Below, in pieces: positions 1 to 8,229 of a stretch of 36,131 nucleotides of DNA (position 1 is the first letter of the stretch; every line of letters starts with the position of its first letter). The translations under genes were made by a program, and so were the position numbers. Where the stretch lies: NCBI GenBank assembly GCA_016927425.1, contig JAFGMR010000026.1:1-36131 (forward strand). The letters are read 5' to 3'. The stretch is from Methanotrichaceae archaeon. GTDB taxonomy: Archaea > Halobacteriota > Methanosarcinia > Methanotrichales > Methanotrichaceae. A model generated the notes under the pieces. The model was not told where the DNA came from. It did not search any database and saw only the letters and a list, made by a program, of their open reading frames with translations.

Positions 1-186
1 ATATTTTATTATCTCGTACGTTTTCGAAAATATAATGGTTTGAGAGCGCTCCATCCTCCAGATATCGTTTCTTTCAGACGATATTCTTAAAATTATCGAG
101 ATGATGGCTACGATGGGATATAACTTAATTAATTTAGAACCGACAATCGTGCGAAACCATTAAGTATTATAGAAACAATACACAAC

Positions 187-221
187 AATATATAGAAACA
201 CCTTAATAGAACTGTATGGAG
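187..221 (+). promoter_or_regulatory. TATA box and ribosome site of the first long secreted protein
   Basis: An AATATATAG box lies at 187-195 in an AT-rich upstream region, and GGAG at 218-221 lies 9 nt before the ATG at 231. Transcription would start near 216-220, giving a very short leader. The rest of bases 1-186 is AT-rich and I see no gene in it. Confidence 0.45.
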
Positions 222-230
222 TACGTAATC

Positions 231-2549
231 ATGTGGAATCATCGAGCTCCACTCATCTTTCTCTCGGCCTTGATGATGCTGGTTGGCGTGGGGGGCGGCC
301 ATGTGAGCACATCCTTCTCTGCAAGCGATGGGCAGAGCTCTGTGGGATTCTCCACGACCTATGGGGCTGATGGTGAGTACCGAATCGAGGACACGGCCAC
401 GGCCAGCTTCAGCTCAGGGGTGGGCCTCAGCCGCTCGATTCAGTCCTCGGGCGACCTGAACGAGTATCACTGGGCGAGAGATGATATGGGCAACTTCGCC
501 TCAGTGAGGGCGGAGGTTGAGAACGCGGTCGACAACAAATACCAATATGCGATCTTCCCTGCTGAGGGCGACGTCATCTCCGGCTCCTACGTCCAGGCGC
601 GTCATAAGCTGACCTCCTTGGAGGCCGATCGCATCTACTGCGAGGAGGCGGCATCGAACGCCGAGGGGGACTGGGCCGTGACATCTACGACGGTAGAAGA
701 AGGCTCCCTTCTTGGCTATTATGGCCTATCGAGGGCGAGCGCTGTTTACGCGACCGCCAATCATTGCGCAGATCATGCAAATGGCCGCACTGTGACATTC
801 ACCTTGGAGGCCGGGGCTGGTGGCTCATGCCATGCTTATAATAGGTTGACCGCGAGGGATGGTGGCGTTCCTGCAAAAGTCGACGGCTACAGGGGATCGG
901 CGTATGAGGACACCAATCTTGCAACAGCCTCCATCAGAGAGGCATATATCGATCTCGAAGACGGCAATATGGAGATCGAGCAGTGTTCGAGTATTCTCTC
1001 CGACTCCTCGGGCTCCTGGACGACGCTAACCGATGGCCAGCTGAGCTTCGCGGGGCAGAGCTGGGCCTCCGAGGAGCCCAAGTCCGGGACGAGTATAGAC
1101 CGGCTCGTGGCTCAGGGCGAGGTCTGCAACCTGATTCGTGGAGGGGACTTTCCCTGGAAGATCATGGGGATGGATGGAAGGTTCGCCGGATCCATAACTT
1201 ACGTGGATGGATATCTAAACCTGATCGCAAGTGCAAAGGATAATGAACCAATGCATTCGCTTTATGTGGGTCTGGAGGCGCTCGGCTCCATACAGCAATG
1301 CGTGACCTCTCAGGATGCATGGTCACGCCTCTCGGCCAAGTCCGCTACATCGATCGATCTCGGATATCTCAGCTATTCCATCATCTCGCGAGCCGGAGAA
1401 TCGCTTGCCTTTGCCGATTTGGATCTCTTCGCCGATGCCATGGAAGGGGGAATCGTCCATGGCATGTATGCCGGAGGCAAGCTCGACTGCGAGCCCGTAG
1501 CGTCCGCCTCAGGCTATGGGGAAGACACAGCCCTCGAAGATCGAGATCCTGAGGCGGTTGAGAGAGCCCTGGTTGAGGGTGGAACCCTTCAGTACAGCGG
1601 AAGATCTGTCGACTTGCTGAAGGGTAGTGAGAGGCTCGCCTTGATCGAGGTGGACCGGTTGAGGGGGGACGTGAGTGGCGGGGTTGTAGAGCATGCGATC
1701 GAGATGGAGGGTGCAGAGGGCAATTGGGCCATTGAGAGCTCCGCCGTCGTATTTCCCCGGGGCTCGGGAAGCCTTGAGTATGCGGGACTGGGGAAAGCTG
1801 CGGAGACGTTCGCCCTTGTGCAGGGCAAGCTCATTGCCCATGGATCGGCCGGGTCCCTCACAGCCGCCCTCGAATCCAAGACATCGCTGAGCCCGGACTC
1901 CGCTTCCGAATTTACGGATTGCTCCTTCCATTCCTGGAGCCTATCTAGCGTTGCCGGAACTGGCGATCTCTCTTTCGAGGGCATGGCCCTTGCCAAGGAT
2001 GGTCTCTCAAGCGTGCGGCTTTGCGATCATCGATCGAGCGGAGAATTCGCGAGCGTGGAGCTTGGAGCAGGCGATTTACTGCGAGGCGGTCCAGGCGCCA
2101 TGGCTTCTATCGAGGTTGCATCCGGGGAGGCAGGCTCGCTCGCCTTCGAGGGCCAGACACTTGATCGCATCGACTCGATGGGGGGGCGGGAATCGATCGT
2201 CACCACCCTTGTCGATGCGTGGGGAGACGATCTGCATGCCTCCTTTGAGGCCTGGGGACCAGGCGAAGGGGGGGCGCCAGGGGAGCGGTCGCTTACCACA
2301 TCGAATGTCGAAGACGGCCACCTGGGGATTGCGGGCGATTGCAGGGCAGCCTTCCTTGGGACAACCTCTCGCCAGAGGGGTGTTCATCAAGGCGGCCTTG
2401 TCTCGTCTTACGGGGAAGCTGAAGATCCTGTGGAGGGCGAGATCGCTTTTGGGGGCTTCAAGGCAGTCGACAAGGGTCTTCGATTCTATACGCTTGCATG
2501 GACCGATGAGGACTCGGCTCATGCGAGATGGGGATCGATCCACATCTGA
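231..2549 (+). CDS. repetitive secreted surface protein, paralog 1 (772 aa)
   Basis: I do not recognise a named family. I chose the ATG at 231 rather than 216 because GGAG at 218-221 is well spaced to it, and translation then begins with a hydrophobic signal peptide (about residues 5-25). The mature part is low in lysine and rich in Gly, Ser, Ala, Glu and Asp. It is built of loosely repeated units of the form G-S/T-L-x-Y/F-x-G-x-A-x-A, alternating with A-x-G-x-I/V-x-H segments, a pattern typical of beta-solenoid or beta-helix surface proteins (inference). The N-terminal 180 residues and the last 40 residues match the 1063-aa protein at 3676 closely; the middle is shorter by about 290 residues. 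No membrane anchor or sorting motif is seen at the C terminus. Likely role: cell-surface or extracellular adhesin or matrix protein; this is a guess from architecture only. Confidence 0.75.
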   Translation: MWNHRAPLIFLSALMMLVGVGGGHVSTSFSASDGQSSVGFSTTYGADGEYRIEDTATASFSSGVGLSRSIQSSGDLNEYHWARDDMGNFASVRAEVENAVDNKYQYAIFPAEGDVISGSYVQARHKLTSLEADRIYCEEAASNAEGDWAVTSTTVEEGSLLGYYGLSRASAVYATANHCADHANGRTVTFTLEAGAGGSCHAYNRLTARDGGVPAKVDGYRGSAYEDTNLATASIREAYIDLEDGNMEIEQCSSILSDSSGSWTTLTDGQLSFAGQSWASEEPKSGTSIDRLVAQGEVCNLIRGGDFPWKIMGMDGRFAGSITYVDGYLNLIASAKDNEPMHSLYVGLEALGSIQQCVTSQDAWSRLSAKSATSIDLGYLSYSIISRAGESLAFADLDLFADAMEGGIVHGMYAGGKLDCEPVASASGYGEDTALEDRDPEAVERALVEGGTLQYSGRSVDLLKGSERLALIEVDRLRGDVSGGVVEHAIEMEGAEGNWAIESSAVVFPRGSGSLEYAGLGKAAETFALVQGKLIAHGSAGSLTAALESKTSLSPDSASEFTDCSFHSWSLSSVAGTGDLSFEGMALAKDGLSSVRLCDHRSSGEFASVELGAGDLLRGGPGAMASIEVASGEAGSLAFEGQTLDRIDSMGGRESIVTTLVDAWGDDLHASFEAWGPGEGGAPGERSLTTSNVEDGHLGIAGDCRAAFLGTTSRQRGVHQGGLVSSYGEAEDPVEGEIAFGGFKAVDKGLRFYTLAWTDEDSAHARWGSIHI

Positions 2550-2687
2550 TATACATTGGACGTGCCTCTCTCTTCCAACCTGAGGGACCTTCCTCCAAGT
2601 CCTATCGATGTGGCGGGAAAGAGACGATACAAATGCCAGCGCCGCCGGCCGGAACGCGAGGGAGGATGCAAAGCAGCCTGCTACCTC

Positions 2688-3004
2688 TTATCTGGCTGAG
2701 TAGACTATGCTTCTTGTGTCGAGCTTTAAAAGAAGGACGAGTCTTTCCTCGTCGTCTACCTCGTAAACGAGCCGAAAATCGCCAAACCTCACCCTGAAGC
2801 GGTTCGTGTGGCCTTTGCATCGCTTGACGTCGAAATTTTCCTTCTTCGGATCATCCTCTGAGATCTCTGTCGACCTTCAGAAAAGATGAGGATTTTCGGC
2901 GAGCTGATCGATCAGCTCTTTTAGGTTTTTTTCTGATGAGCGCGAGGAAGCCTGGTTATAACCCGTTCGACTCTCCTCGGATGCAAAAGCACCTCGAAGC
3001 TCAT
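2688..3004 (-). pseudogene. decayed RelE/ParE-type toxin gene
   Basis: Reading the minus strand from the ATG at 3004 gives MSFEVLLHPRRVERVITRLP, a typical RelE-family start. The frame breaks at a run of seven A (plus-strand T run within 2926-2932), where one extra base would restore it. The next frame gives KNLKELIDQLAENPHLF and then an in-frame TGA near residue 45. The same frame continues with FDVKRCKGHTNRFRVRFGDF, then RLVYEVDDEERLVLLLKLDT, and stops at 2688. That last part is the conserved RelE core (K-x-L/C-x-G ... R-x-R-x-G-D-x-R-x-x-Y). RelE toxins are ribosome-dependent mRNA nucleases. Two lesions make it very likely inactive. The start overlaps the antitoxin stop by ATGA, the normal arrangement for an intact pair. 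Confidence 0.75.
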
Positions 3005-3228
3005 AATCCGAGCTCTGCCTTGAGGCTCTTCCACGAAACGCCTTTCTCCCTCGTCTCTTTGGCGAGCCTGTCCAGCTCTTCGGCCTCAGATTCGCTCGCT
3101 TCGACTTCTCGCTCCAATTCTCGCTTCACCTTTGTGACGGAGCTGTGTCGTGAAATTGCTGTAATCGAGCCGATTCTTCGAAGAATATCGATAGGCTGCA
3201 GCGCTACTTGGCACGTCCGGTGGATCAA
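3001..3228 (-). CDS. putative antitoxin of the decayed RelE module
   Basis: This small acidic protein has a Glu-rich helical segment (about residues 36-60) and ends in WKSLKAELGL. That tail resembles the C termini of archaeal RelB-like antitoxins, which wrap around the toxin. Its stop codon overlaps the toxin start (ATGA at 3001-3004), which supports a co-translated pair. The N-terminal 30 residues look non-native, so the real start may be internal (for example a GTG just before KRELERE) or the 5' part may also be damaged. With its toxin broken, selection on this gene is probably gone. The assignment rests on gene order and composition rather than a clear domain. Confidence 0.5.
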   Translation of the reverse strand: MIHRTCQVALQPIDILRRIGSITAISRHSSVTKVKRELEREVEASESEAEELDRLAKETREKGVSWKSLKAELGL

Positions 3229-3291
3229 ATTACAGCAACTTCGGCACGCTATCCATCTTCGCTCGCGGCGGCAATAAAGAGCGCTATTGAT

Positions 3292-3530
3292 CTATGCTTG
3301 AGGAGGCAGTCCCCTTGAAAGGGTAACCGGCTGGCGATCCACCCATCGATCGACATCGCCCGATGCGATCACAGATATCCAGCTGCTGTGCTCGATCCAG
3401 TCCTCCTCTCCCTTCATCGCCGGGATGTTCTCCGTCTCAATGCCAAAAGGCATTTCGTAGCGTCAAATGAAGCACTCCAATCCCTTCGTGTATCAGAGAG
3501 GAGCTAAACCGCGCTTTGGCCGAATGGAAA
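3292..3530 (-). pseudogene. 3' fragment of a paralog of the 306-aa secreted protein
   Basis: The minus strand encodes SSSLIHEG near 3490-3515, then shifts frame near 3460-3465. It continues with NIPAMKGEEDWIEHSSWISV and IASGDVDRW before a TAG at 3292-3294. The intact gene at 7171-8091 has NSSLMHEG, then NIPVTKEEERDWIECCGWIS and EIGSGDGDRW at its C terminus. DNA similarity is also evident (compare 3344-3372 with 7222-7250). The remainder of the gene is absent, because coding sequence of the next long protein begins soon after. This is therefore a truncated, frameshifted relic whose order and orientation copy those of the intact downstream pair. Confidence 0.8.
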
Positions 3531-3629
3531 TTAAATATACCTTCCCGGGCTCGTGCCCAGCAGATGTGTGTTGGATCTCGACCCTTCGAAATTTTTAAGT
3601 AATAGCCTTGCGTATATACCATGATAATA

Positions 3630-3671
3630 GATATAAATCTTGGGACTATTATTAATATATCTATGGGGGTT
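3630..3671 (+). promoter_or_regulatory. TATA box and ribosome site of the second long secreted protein
   Basis: GATATAAAT at 3630-3638 is a good archaeal TATA box, and GGGGGT at 3665-3670 precedes the ATG at 3676 by about 5 nt. A transcript starting near 3659 would include this ribosome site. Confidence 0.5.
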
Positions 3672-3675
3672 TTCT

Positions 3676-6600
3676 ATGTTGAATAAACATTGGGCTCCGG
3701 GCCTCGTGCTGGTTATCCTCTTGGCCCTGGCCGGCACCGCCTGGGGAGATGTGAGCTCGTCCTTCTCCGCGAGCGATGGGGAGAGCACGGTTGGGTTCTC
3801 GACGGTCTATGGGGCCGGCCTGGATGACCGTATCGCGGACTCGGCTAAGGCCGGCTTCAGCTCAGGGGTGAGCCTCAGCCGTGCGCTTCTGGCCTCGGGA
3901 AGCATGAGCGAAACTCATTATGTGGATGACGGCACAAGCAGGGCCTCGGTGAAGGCTGAGGTTGAGAACGCCGCTGACTATCAGTATCAGTATGCGCTCT
4001 TCCCTCTGGAAGGAGACGTAGCACCGAGCGCCTACGTCCAGGCACGTCACTGGCTGACGGTGCTGGATGCCGACGATATATACTGCGAGGAGGTTGCGAC
4101 AAACACCGAGGGCGACTTCGCAGTCACCACGATCACGGTTGAGGACGGATCTCTGCAGAACTACTTCGGACTTGCCAGGGCAACGGCTACCGACGTCACC
4201 ACTTCTCACAGCGCGGATAGCGCGGAGGGCTCAATGGTGCTTATTACCGCCGGGGCAAGGAACGATATGTCCGACCACGCCTATCACTCCCTAACGGCAA
4301 GGGATGCAGGCCTTCCTGCGGTTGTAACTGGATTACGGGCATCGACCTACGCCGACAACGACTTCGCAAGAGCCTCCCTCGATAACGTCCTGGTGGATGT
4401 CTCCGACGGCACGCTGGATCTGGAGCAGGGATCGAGCAACTCCATCGCCGACTCCTCCGGCTCCTGGACAAGCGTGATCGACGGTCAGCTGAGCTTCGAG
4501 GGCAAATGCTGGGGCGATGAGACGCCGAGGGCGCAAACGAGCATAGCCAATCTCGTTGCCGACGGCTCCATCTATCACCATCTCCTGGCAGGCGACGTTC
4601 CCTGGGAGCTTTTGGGAGTTGCAGGACGGACCTCTCAATCCCTGACCCATGTAGATGGCCATCTCGAGCTCTACGGCGATGCCCTGGAGAATCCGACGGG
4701 GACCTCGGTCAATATTGCGATCTCGGCTGAGGGAAGCATCGAACAGAACCTGTGGGGGGAGAACGCTGATGCCAACCTGAGGGCCGAGGCGGAAACGACC
4801 GTGGAACCTGGCAGCCTCGAGTATACAGGATCCGCCCAGGCGAGCAATACAAGGACCAGCGCAAGCGTAGATCTCACAGCGTCAGCTCCGGATGGCTCGA
4901 TCGATCATAGCATCGATGCAGGAGGCATGACCGAGGAGGTCCCCGCTTATGCGGTCGACCTGGAAGAGTTATCGGCGGTTGGCACGTTTGCCTACGACTG
5001 GACAGCCCTCTCCTTGGGTACCCTGGACTACAACGGGGAGGCCACATCGTGGAAGAGCGGCCTCGATACCATTGCCTTGGCCCAGGTTAACGAACTCTAC
5101 GCCCATACCGACCTAGGCTCGATCTTCCATACCATCATGGCCGAGAATCCCGAGGGCGACTGGGCTCGCGAGGAGACGACCGTGGAAGCCTACGATGGCT
5201 TCGGCGATCTCTATTTCTCCGGCTACGGCAAGGCATGGAAGACGGGAGCGACGGTCCAGGGCTGCCTATCTGCCTACACGCCATATGGGTATATCGGCAA
5301 CACAATGGAGACGGGAACGAGCCTATTCTCCGGATGTAGAACAGCCCTAGATGGAGGCTACGACCTCTACGCATATGATTCCAGCTATCTGAATTGGGGC
5401 GGATCGCTCGACCACACAGGTACGGCGATGGCCCGCAATGGCAAAGGCGGGATCGAGCCGTCTGGAGGAAATCCAACGATCAGCCTTACGGCATATCTCG
5501 ATGCTAGGCTCGATACTCAAGGGACCATAGACCATTTTATGGCTTCAAACGATGGAAGCGGCCATTCGGTCTTTACGCACAGCTTTCTGAACTCATGGCT
5601 TGAGGATTACCAAACCGATGGCGACCAGCTGATGGCGCAGTTGGCTGGCGATCCAATAGCGGAGTATCACTACTCCGGAACAGCAAGCGCGCTTGATGGA
5701 AGTGCCTATCTAAAGAACATTGAGACGAATGGATATGTAACCGGATGTGGCAGCATCGATCATTACATATCTGCAAGTTCGTGGCCTCCTGGCCTAGATG
5801 TGTATATGGATCTGGGCTTAATTGGCCCTGCTGGCTGCAGCTTCTACTATGCCGGTTCTGCATTTAGCTACTACAGCACAAGCGGCGATCAGGTCTTCAT
5901 CAACACGCCATACATATACGGATGCAGCACTTCAGATATCTACCACTCGCTCTCTGCCTCTTCGTTGTCGTACCCATATCTGGCAACTGTGGGATCCTTG
6001 AATCTTGAAGCATCTTCGAGCGTGAACGCCTATGGCGGCGGATCCATCGAGGGAAGCACTCAGGCGAGGGCAAGCAGCTCCGAGGCGAGGGTGGTCGAGG
6101 ACTTGTACGTCGATGCAGGGGAGATATACCACGCAACGGAAGCCCATAGCAGTCCTCCGGAGGAAATTGCAACACAAGAGATGGAGAGCCTCGGCAACAA
6201 CGCATGGGAGAGCGACCTCAGCCAATCCGAGGAGGGCTCTGCCACCATGCACCATGCCGGATCTGCCGTGGCAAGGGAGGGTCTTGCCAAGGTGCAGGTG
6301 GACGATCATACGGCATACGGTGATTATCTGACGCTGGATGCCGGCGCAGGCGATATTTATGAATACGGCGGGCCTTCGGCCGGTGTCGACGTAGAGGTCG
6401 GATATGGATGCTACAGCGATGGAACAACGATCGAGACTGCCTCAGTGATGCCGTCATCCCTATGGTATTTCGGACTTGCCCAGGACATCACCGGGTCAAG
6501 GGTTGCATCGGTCGTCACAAAGGGGCTTCTGGCCTCCGGCGACGGTATCTACGCCGCGCATCATGCCGCTTTATGGGAGGATCTGGAAAACTGGCAGGAG

Positions 6601-6867
6601 TCCACAGTCGGTGTGGAGATCGATTCCGGTGAGCTCGACCTCCTTGGAAATGCGAAGGCTGATCTAACTAGCACATCTGCATATCAGAGGGGAAGCGCAA
6701 CAGGCGAGTACATCCACGTCTACGGCGAGGCGTTAAATCCAACGGCTACGATGTGCGACCAGGCATATGGCGGCTATACTGCCTGGTACAAGAGCATGCG
6801 GTTCTATGATCGAGCCTGGACGAACCCAACGGTTGCCGATGAGATGCATGGGCTGATATACACATGA
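3676..6867 (+). CDS. repetitive secreted surface protein, paralog 2 (1063 aa)
   Basis: This is the longer paralog of the protein at 231-2549. I chose the ATG at 3676 over an upstream ATG at 3640, because GGGGGT precedes it and the product then starts with a clean signal peptide (MLNKHWAPGLVLVILLALAG, cleavage near GTAWG). The N-terminal region repeats the paralog almost residue for residue (S-S-F-S-A-S-D-G, A-E-V-E-N-A, Q-A-R-H). The body has many degenerate repeats of about 60-80 residues that combine G-S-I-x-H, E-G-D-W-A and G-x-L-x-Y-x-G-x-A motifs. The middle section (about residues 540-800) is Tyr- and Ser-rich and has no counterpart in paralog 1. A beta-solenoid fold at the cell surface is my inference. 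A strong terminator follows directly, and the convergent neighbour at 7171-8091 is also secreted. Confidence 0.78.
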   Translation: MLNKHWAPGLVLVILLALAGTAWGDVSSSFSASDGESTVGFSTVYGAGLDDRIADSAKAGFSSGVSLSRALLASGSMSETHYVDDGTSRASVKAEVENAADYQYQYALFPLEGDVAPSAYVQARHWLTVLDADDIYCEEVATNTEGDFAVTTITVEDGSLQNYFGLARATATDVTTSHSADSAEGSMVLITAGARNDMSDHAYHSLTARDAGLPAVVTGLRASTYADNDFARASLDNVLVDVSDGTLDLEQGSSNSIADSSGSWTSVIDGQLSFEGKCWGDETPRAQTSIANLVADGSIYHHLLAGDVPWELLGVAGRTSQSLTHVDGHLELYGDALENPTGTSVNIAISAEGSIEQNLWGENADANLRAEAETTVEPGSLEYTGSAQASNTRTSASVDLTASAPDGSIDHSIDAGGMTEEVPAYAVDLEELSAVGTFAYDWTALSLGTLDYNGEATSWKSGLDTIALAQVNELYAHTDLGSIFHTIMAENPEGDWAREETTVEAYDGFGDLYFSGYGKAWKTGATVQGCLSAYTPYGYIGNTMETGTSLFSGCRTALDGGYDLYAYDSSYLNWGGSLDHTGTAMARNGKGGIEPSGGNPTISLTAYLDARLDTQGTIDHFMASNDGSGHSVFTHSFLNSWLEDYQTDGDQLMAQLAGDPIAEYHYSGTASALDGSAYLKNIETNGYVTGCGSIDHYISASSWPPGLDVYMDLGLIGPAGCSFYYAGSAFSYYSTSGDQVFINTPYIYGCSTSDIYHSLSASSLSYPYLATVGSLNLEASSSVNAYGGGSIEGSTQARASSSEARVVEDLYVDAGEIYHATEAHSSPPEEIATQEMESLGNNAWESDLSQSEEGSATMHHAGSAVAREGLAKVQVDDHTAYGDYLTLDAGAGDIYEYGGPSAGVDVEVGYGCYSDGTTIETASVMPSSLWYFGLAQDITGSRVASVVTKGLLASGDGIYAAHHAALWEDLENWQESTVGVEIDSGELDLLGNAKADLTSTSAYQRGSATGEYIHVYGEALNPTATMCDQAYGGYTAWYKSMRFYDRAWTNPTVADEMHGLIYT

Positions 6868-6874
6868 AGGCTTT

Positions 6875-6901
6875 GGGAGGAGAGACTCCTCCCTTCTTTT
6901 T
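6875..6901 (+). terminator. hairpin and T-tract after paralog 2
   Basis: GGGAGGAG (6875-6882) pairs perfectly with CTCCTCCC (6886-6893) around a 3-nt AGA loop, followed by TTCTTTTT. It starts 8 nt after the stop codon. The remaining bases up to 7170 hold no convincing gene; a run of nine C lies at 7119-7127. Confidence 0.75.
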
Positions 6902-7170
6902 ATCCACCGGATCTGCCCGAGTTTGCCGATCTTTGCTGAAAGATCGTAGCCGATGCATCTCTCTTTTCCGTATCTCGTCCGCCACTATTACGCCGCATTG
7001 GCCAACGATTGCAATGAATGCATTGATCACGGATTCGACTGTGAAATGGTCGGTTGCATCGGCCGATCGCTGCCATAGATCGCTTGCGCTGCGATATATA
7101 TCGAAGCCGAAAAGGCCGCCCCCCCCCAAACGGTTCCGGTTCATCGTGGTGGGAAATGATGGCCATTGAC

Positions 7171-8091
7171 CTATGTTCGAAGGGGCAGGTCCCTTGGGGG
7201 GATATCCGCCAGGTATTCCTCCCATCGATCGCCATCGCCCGACCCGATCTCCGATATCCAGCCGCAGCACTCGATCCAGTCCCTTTCCTCCTCCTTCGTC
7301 ACAGGGATGTTCACCGTCCCCATGCGGAGGTTTGTTTCGAATCGTCCAAGGAAGGTCTGCATCCCCTCGTGCATAAGTGATGAGTTGGCCGCGCTCTGGC
7401 GGTAGTAGAGCTGGCCGAGACCGGTTGAGAGGGTCTGGCTCTCGTAGGCGAACCTCTTGGTCGGCTGGTAGTTGACCCCGATCACATTATCCAGGTCCGT
7501 CGTCACAGTGACGTTGAAGCGATCCAGGCTGGATTTGAGGGATCGAGTGTGAGATAGGATGGGATTATAGTTCAACGTTGACCGGACCTGGTCCAGGTTG
7601 TTGTCGGCAACCTCTCTCTCGTTCATCCCCCAGCCTTCATACTCCAGGGCGCTCTCGGATTCAAGGATCATCGGCCACTTCTCGAAGTAATGGAAGTAGG
7701 TGAAGGGATCGTTCGCCGCCTTGGTCGCGTTATAATCGACCGACTCGTTATCATCCGATCTGATAAATGTGATCTCCGAGGTGGAGATCTGCCCCTCCCT
7801 CGCATAATCCCTCTCCTGAAGGCCGATCCCTTGAAAGCCGATATCGATGTAGCGGGAGTGATACCCCCCCGTGGTTCGCCCAGCCGGGCTTACCTCTATC
7901 CTGGACACGGTACCATGAGAGTTCTCATCCAGGCTCATGTTCAACTTCATCCCACGGCGATCTATGCTCCAGCCTTCGACGGAGGCATGCCAGGAGTTGG
8001 CCGAGACGCTTGACGCAGCGATTATCAGCACCAGAAGGAGATACAGCCATCTCTCAAAGGGATAGGCCTTATCGATTCTTTTTCCTCTCAT
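7171..8091 (-). CDS. secreted protein of unknown function (306 aa)
   Basis: No known family is recognised. The N terminus has a basic start, a hydrophobic stretch (about residues 15-29) and an Ala-Ser-Ser-Val-Ser-Ala cleavage region, so the protein is probably exported. The mature part is beta-rich in appearance, with several Asn-x-Ser/Thr sites, a YFHYFEKWP segment, and a conserved C-terminal W-I-E-C-C-G-W-I-S-E-I-G-S-G-D motif. The only cysteines are the adjacent pair in that motif. A frameshifted relic of the same C terminus lies at 3292-3530, placed after the first long secreted protein just as this gene is placed after the second. The repeated pairing suggests that the two products work together or are exported to the same place, but this is inference. 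Confidence 0.7.
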   Translation of the reverse strand: MRGKRIDKAYPFERWLYLLLVLIIAASSVSANSWHASVEGWSIDRRGMKLNMSLDENSHGTVSRIEVSPAGRTTGGYHSRYIDIGFQGIGLQERDYAREGQISTSEITFIRSDDNESVDYNATKAANDPFTYFHYFEKWPMILESESALEYEGWGMNEREVADNNLDQVRSTLNYNPILSHTRSLKSSLDRFNVTVTTDLDNVIGVNYQPTKRFAYESQTLSTGLGQLYYRQSAANSSLMHEGMQTFLGRFETNLRMGTVNIPVTKEEERDWIECCGWISEIGSGDGDRWEEYLADIPPRDLPLRT

Positions 8092-8229
8092 CCTGCCCCC
8101 ATCCAGATCGGATTTGAGATATTCTGGCAGGCTTAACTATCTTCCGGCCTTGGGAGGTCCGCCAGGCCGCGAAAATTATTTCTGATGGCTCCTCGATAAA
8201 GCGCACCGGATTGTCGTGAGGCATTGGGA

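Noticed and set aside
6746-7270. 174-codon open frame on the minus strand spanning the gap after paralog 2
   Set aside because: It overlaps both neighbours, runs through a terminator hairpin and a nine-C run, and has no recognisable features.
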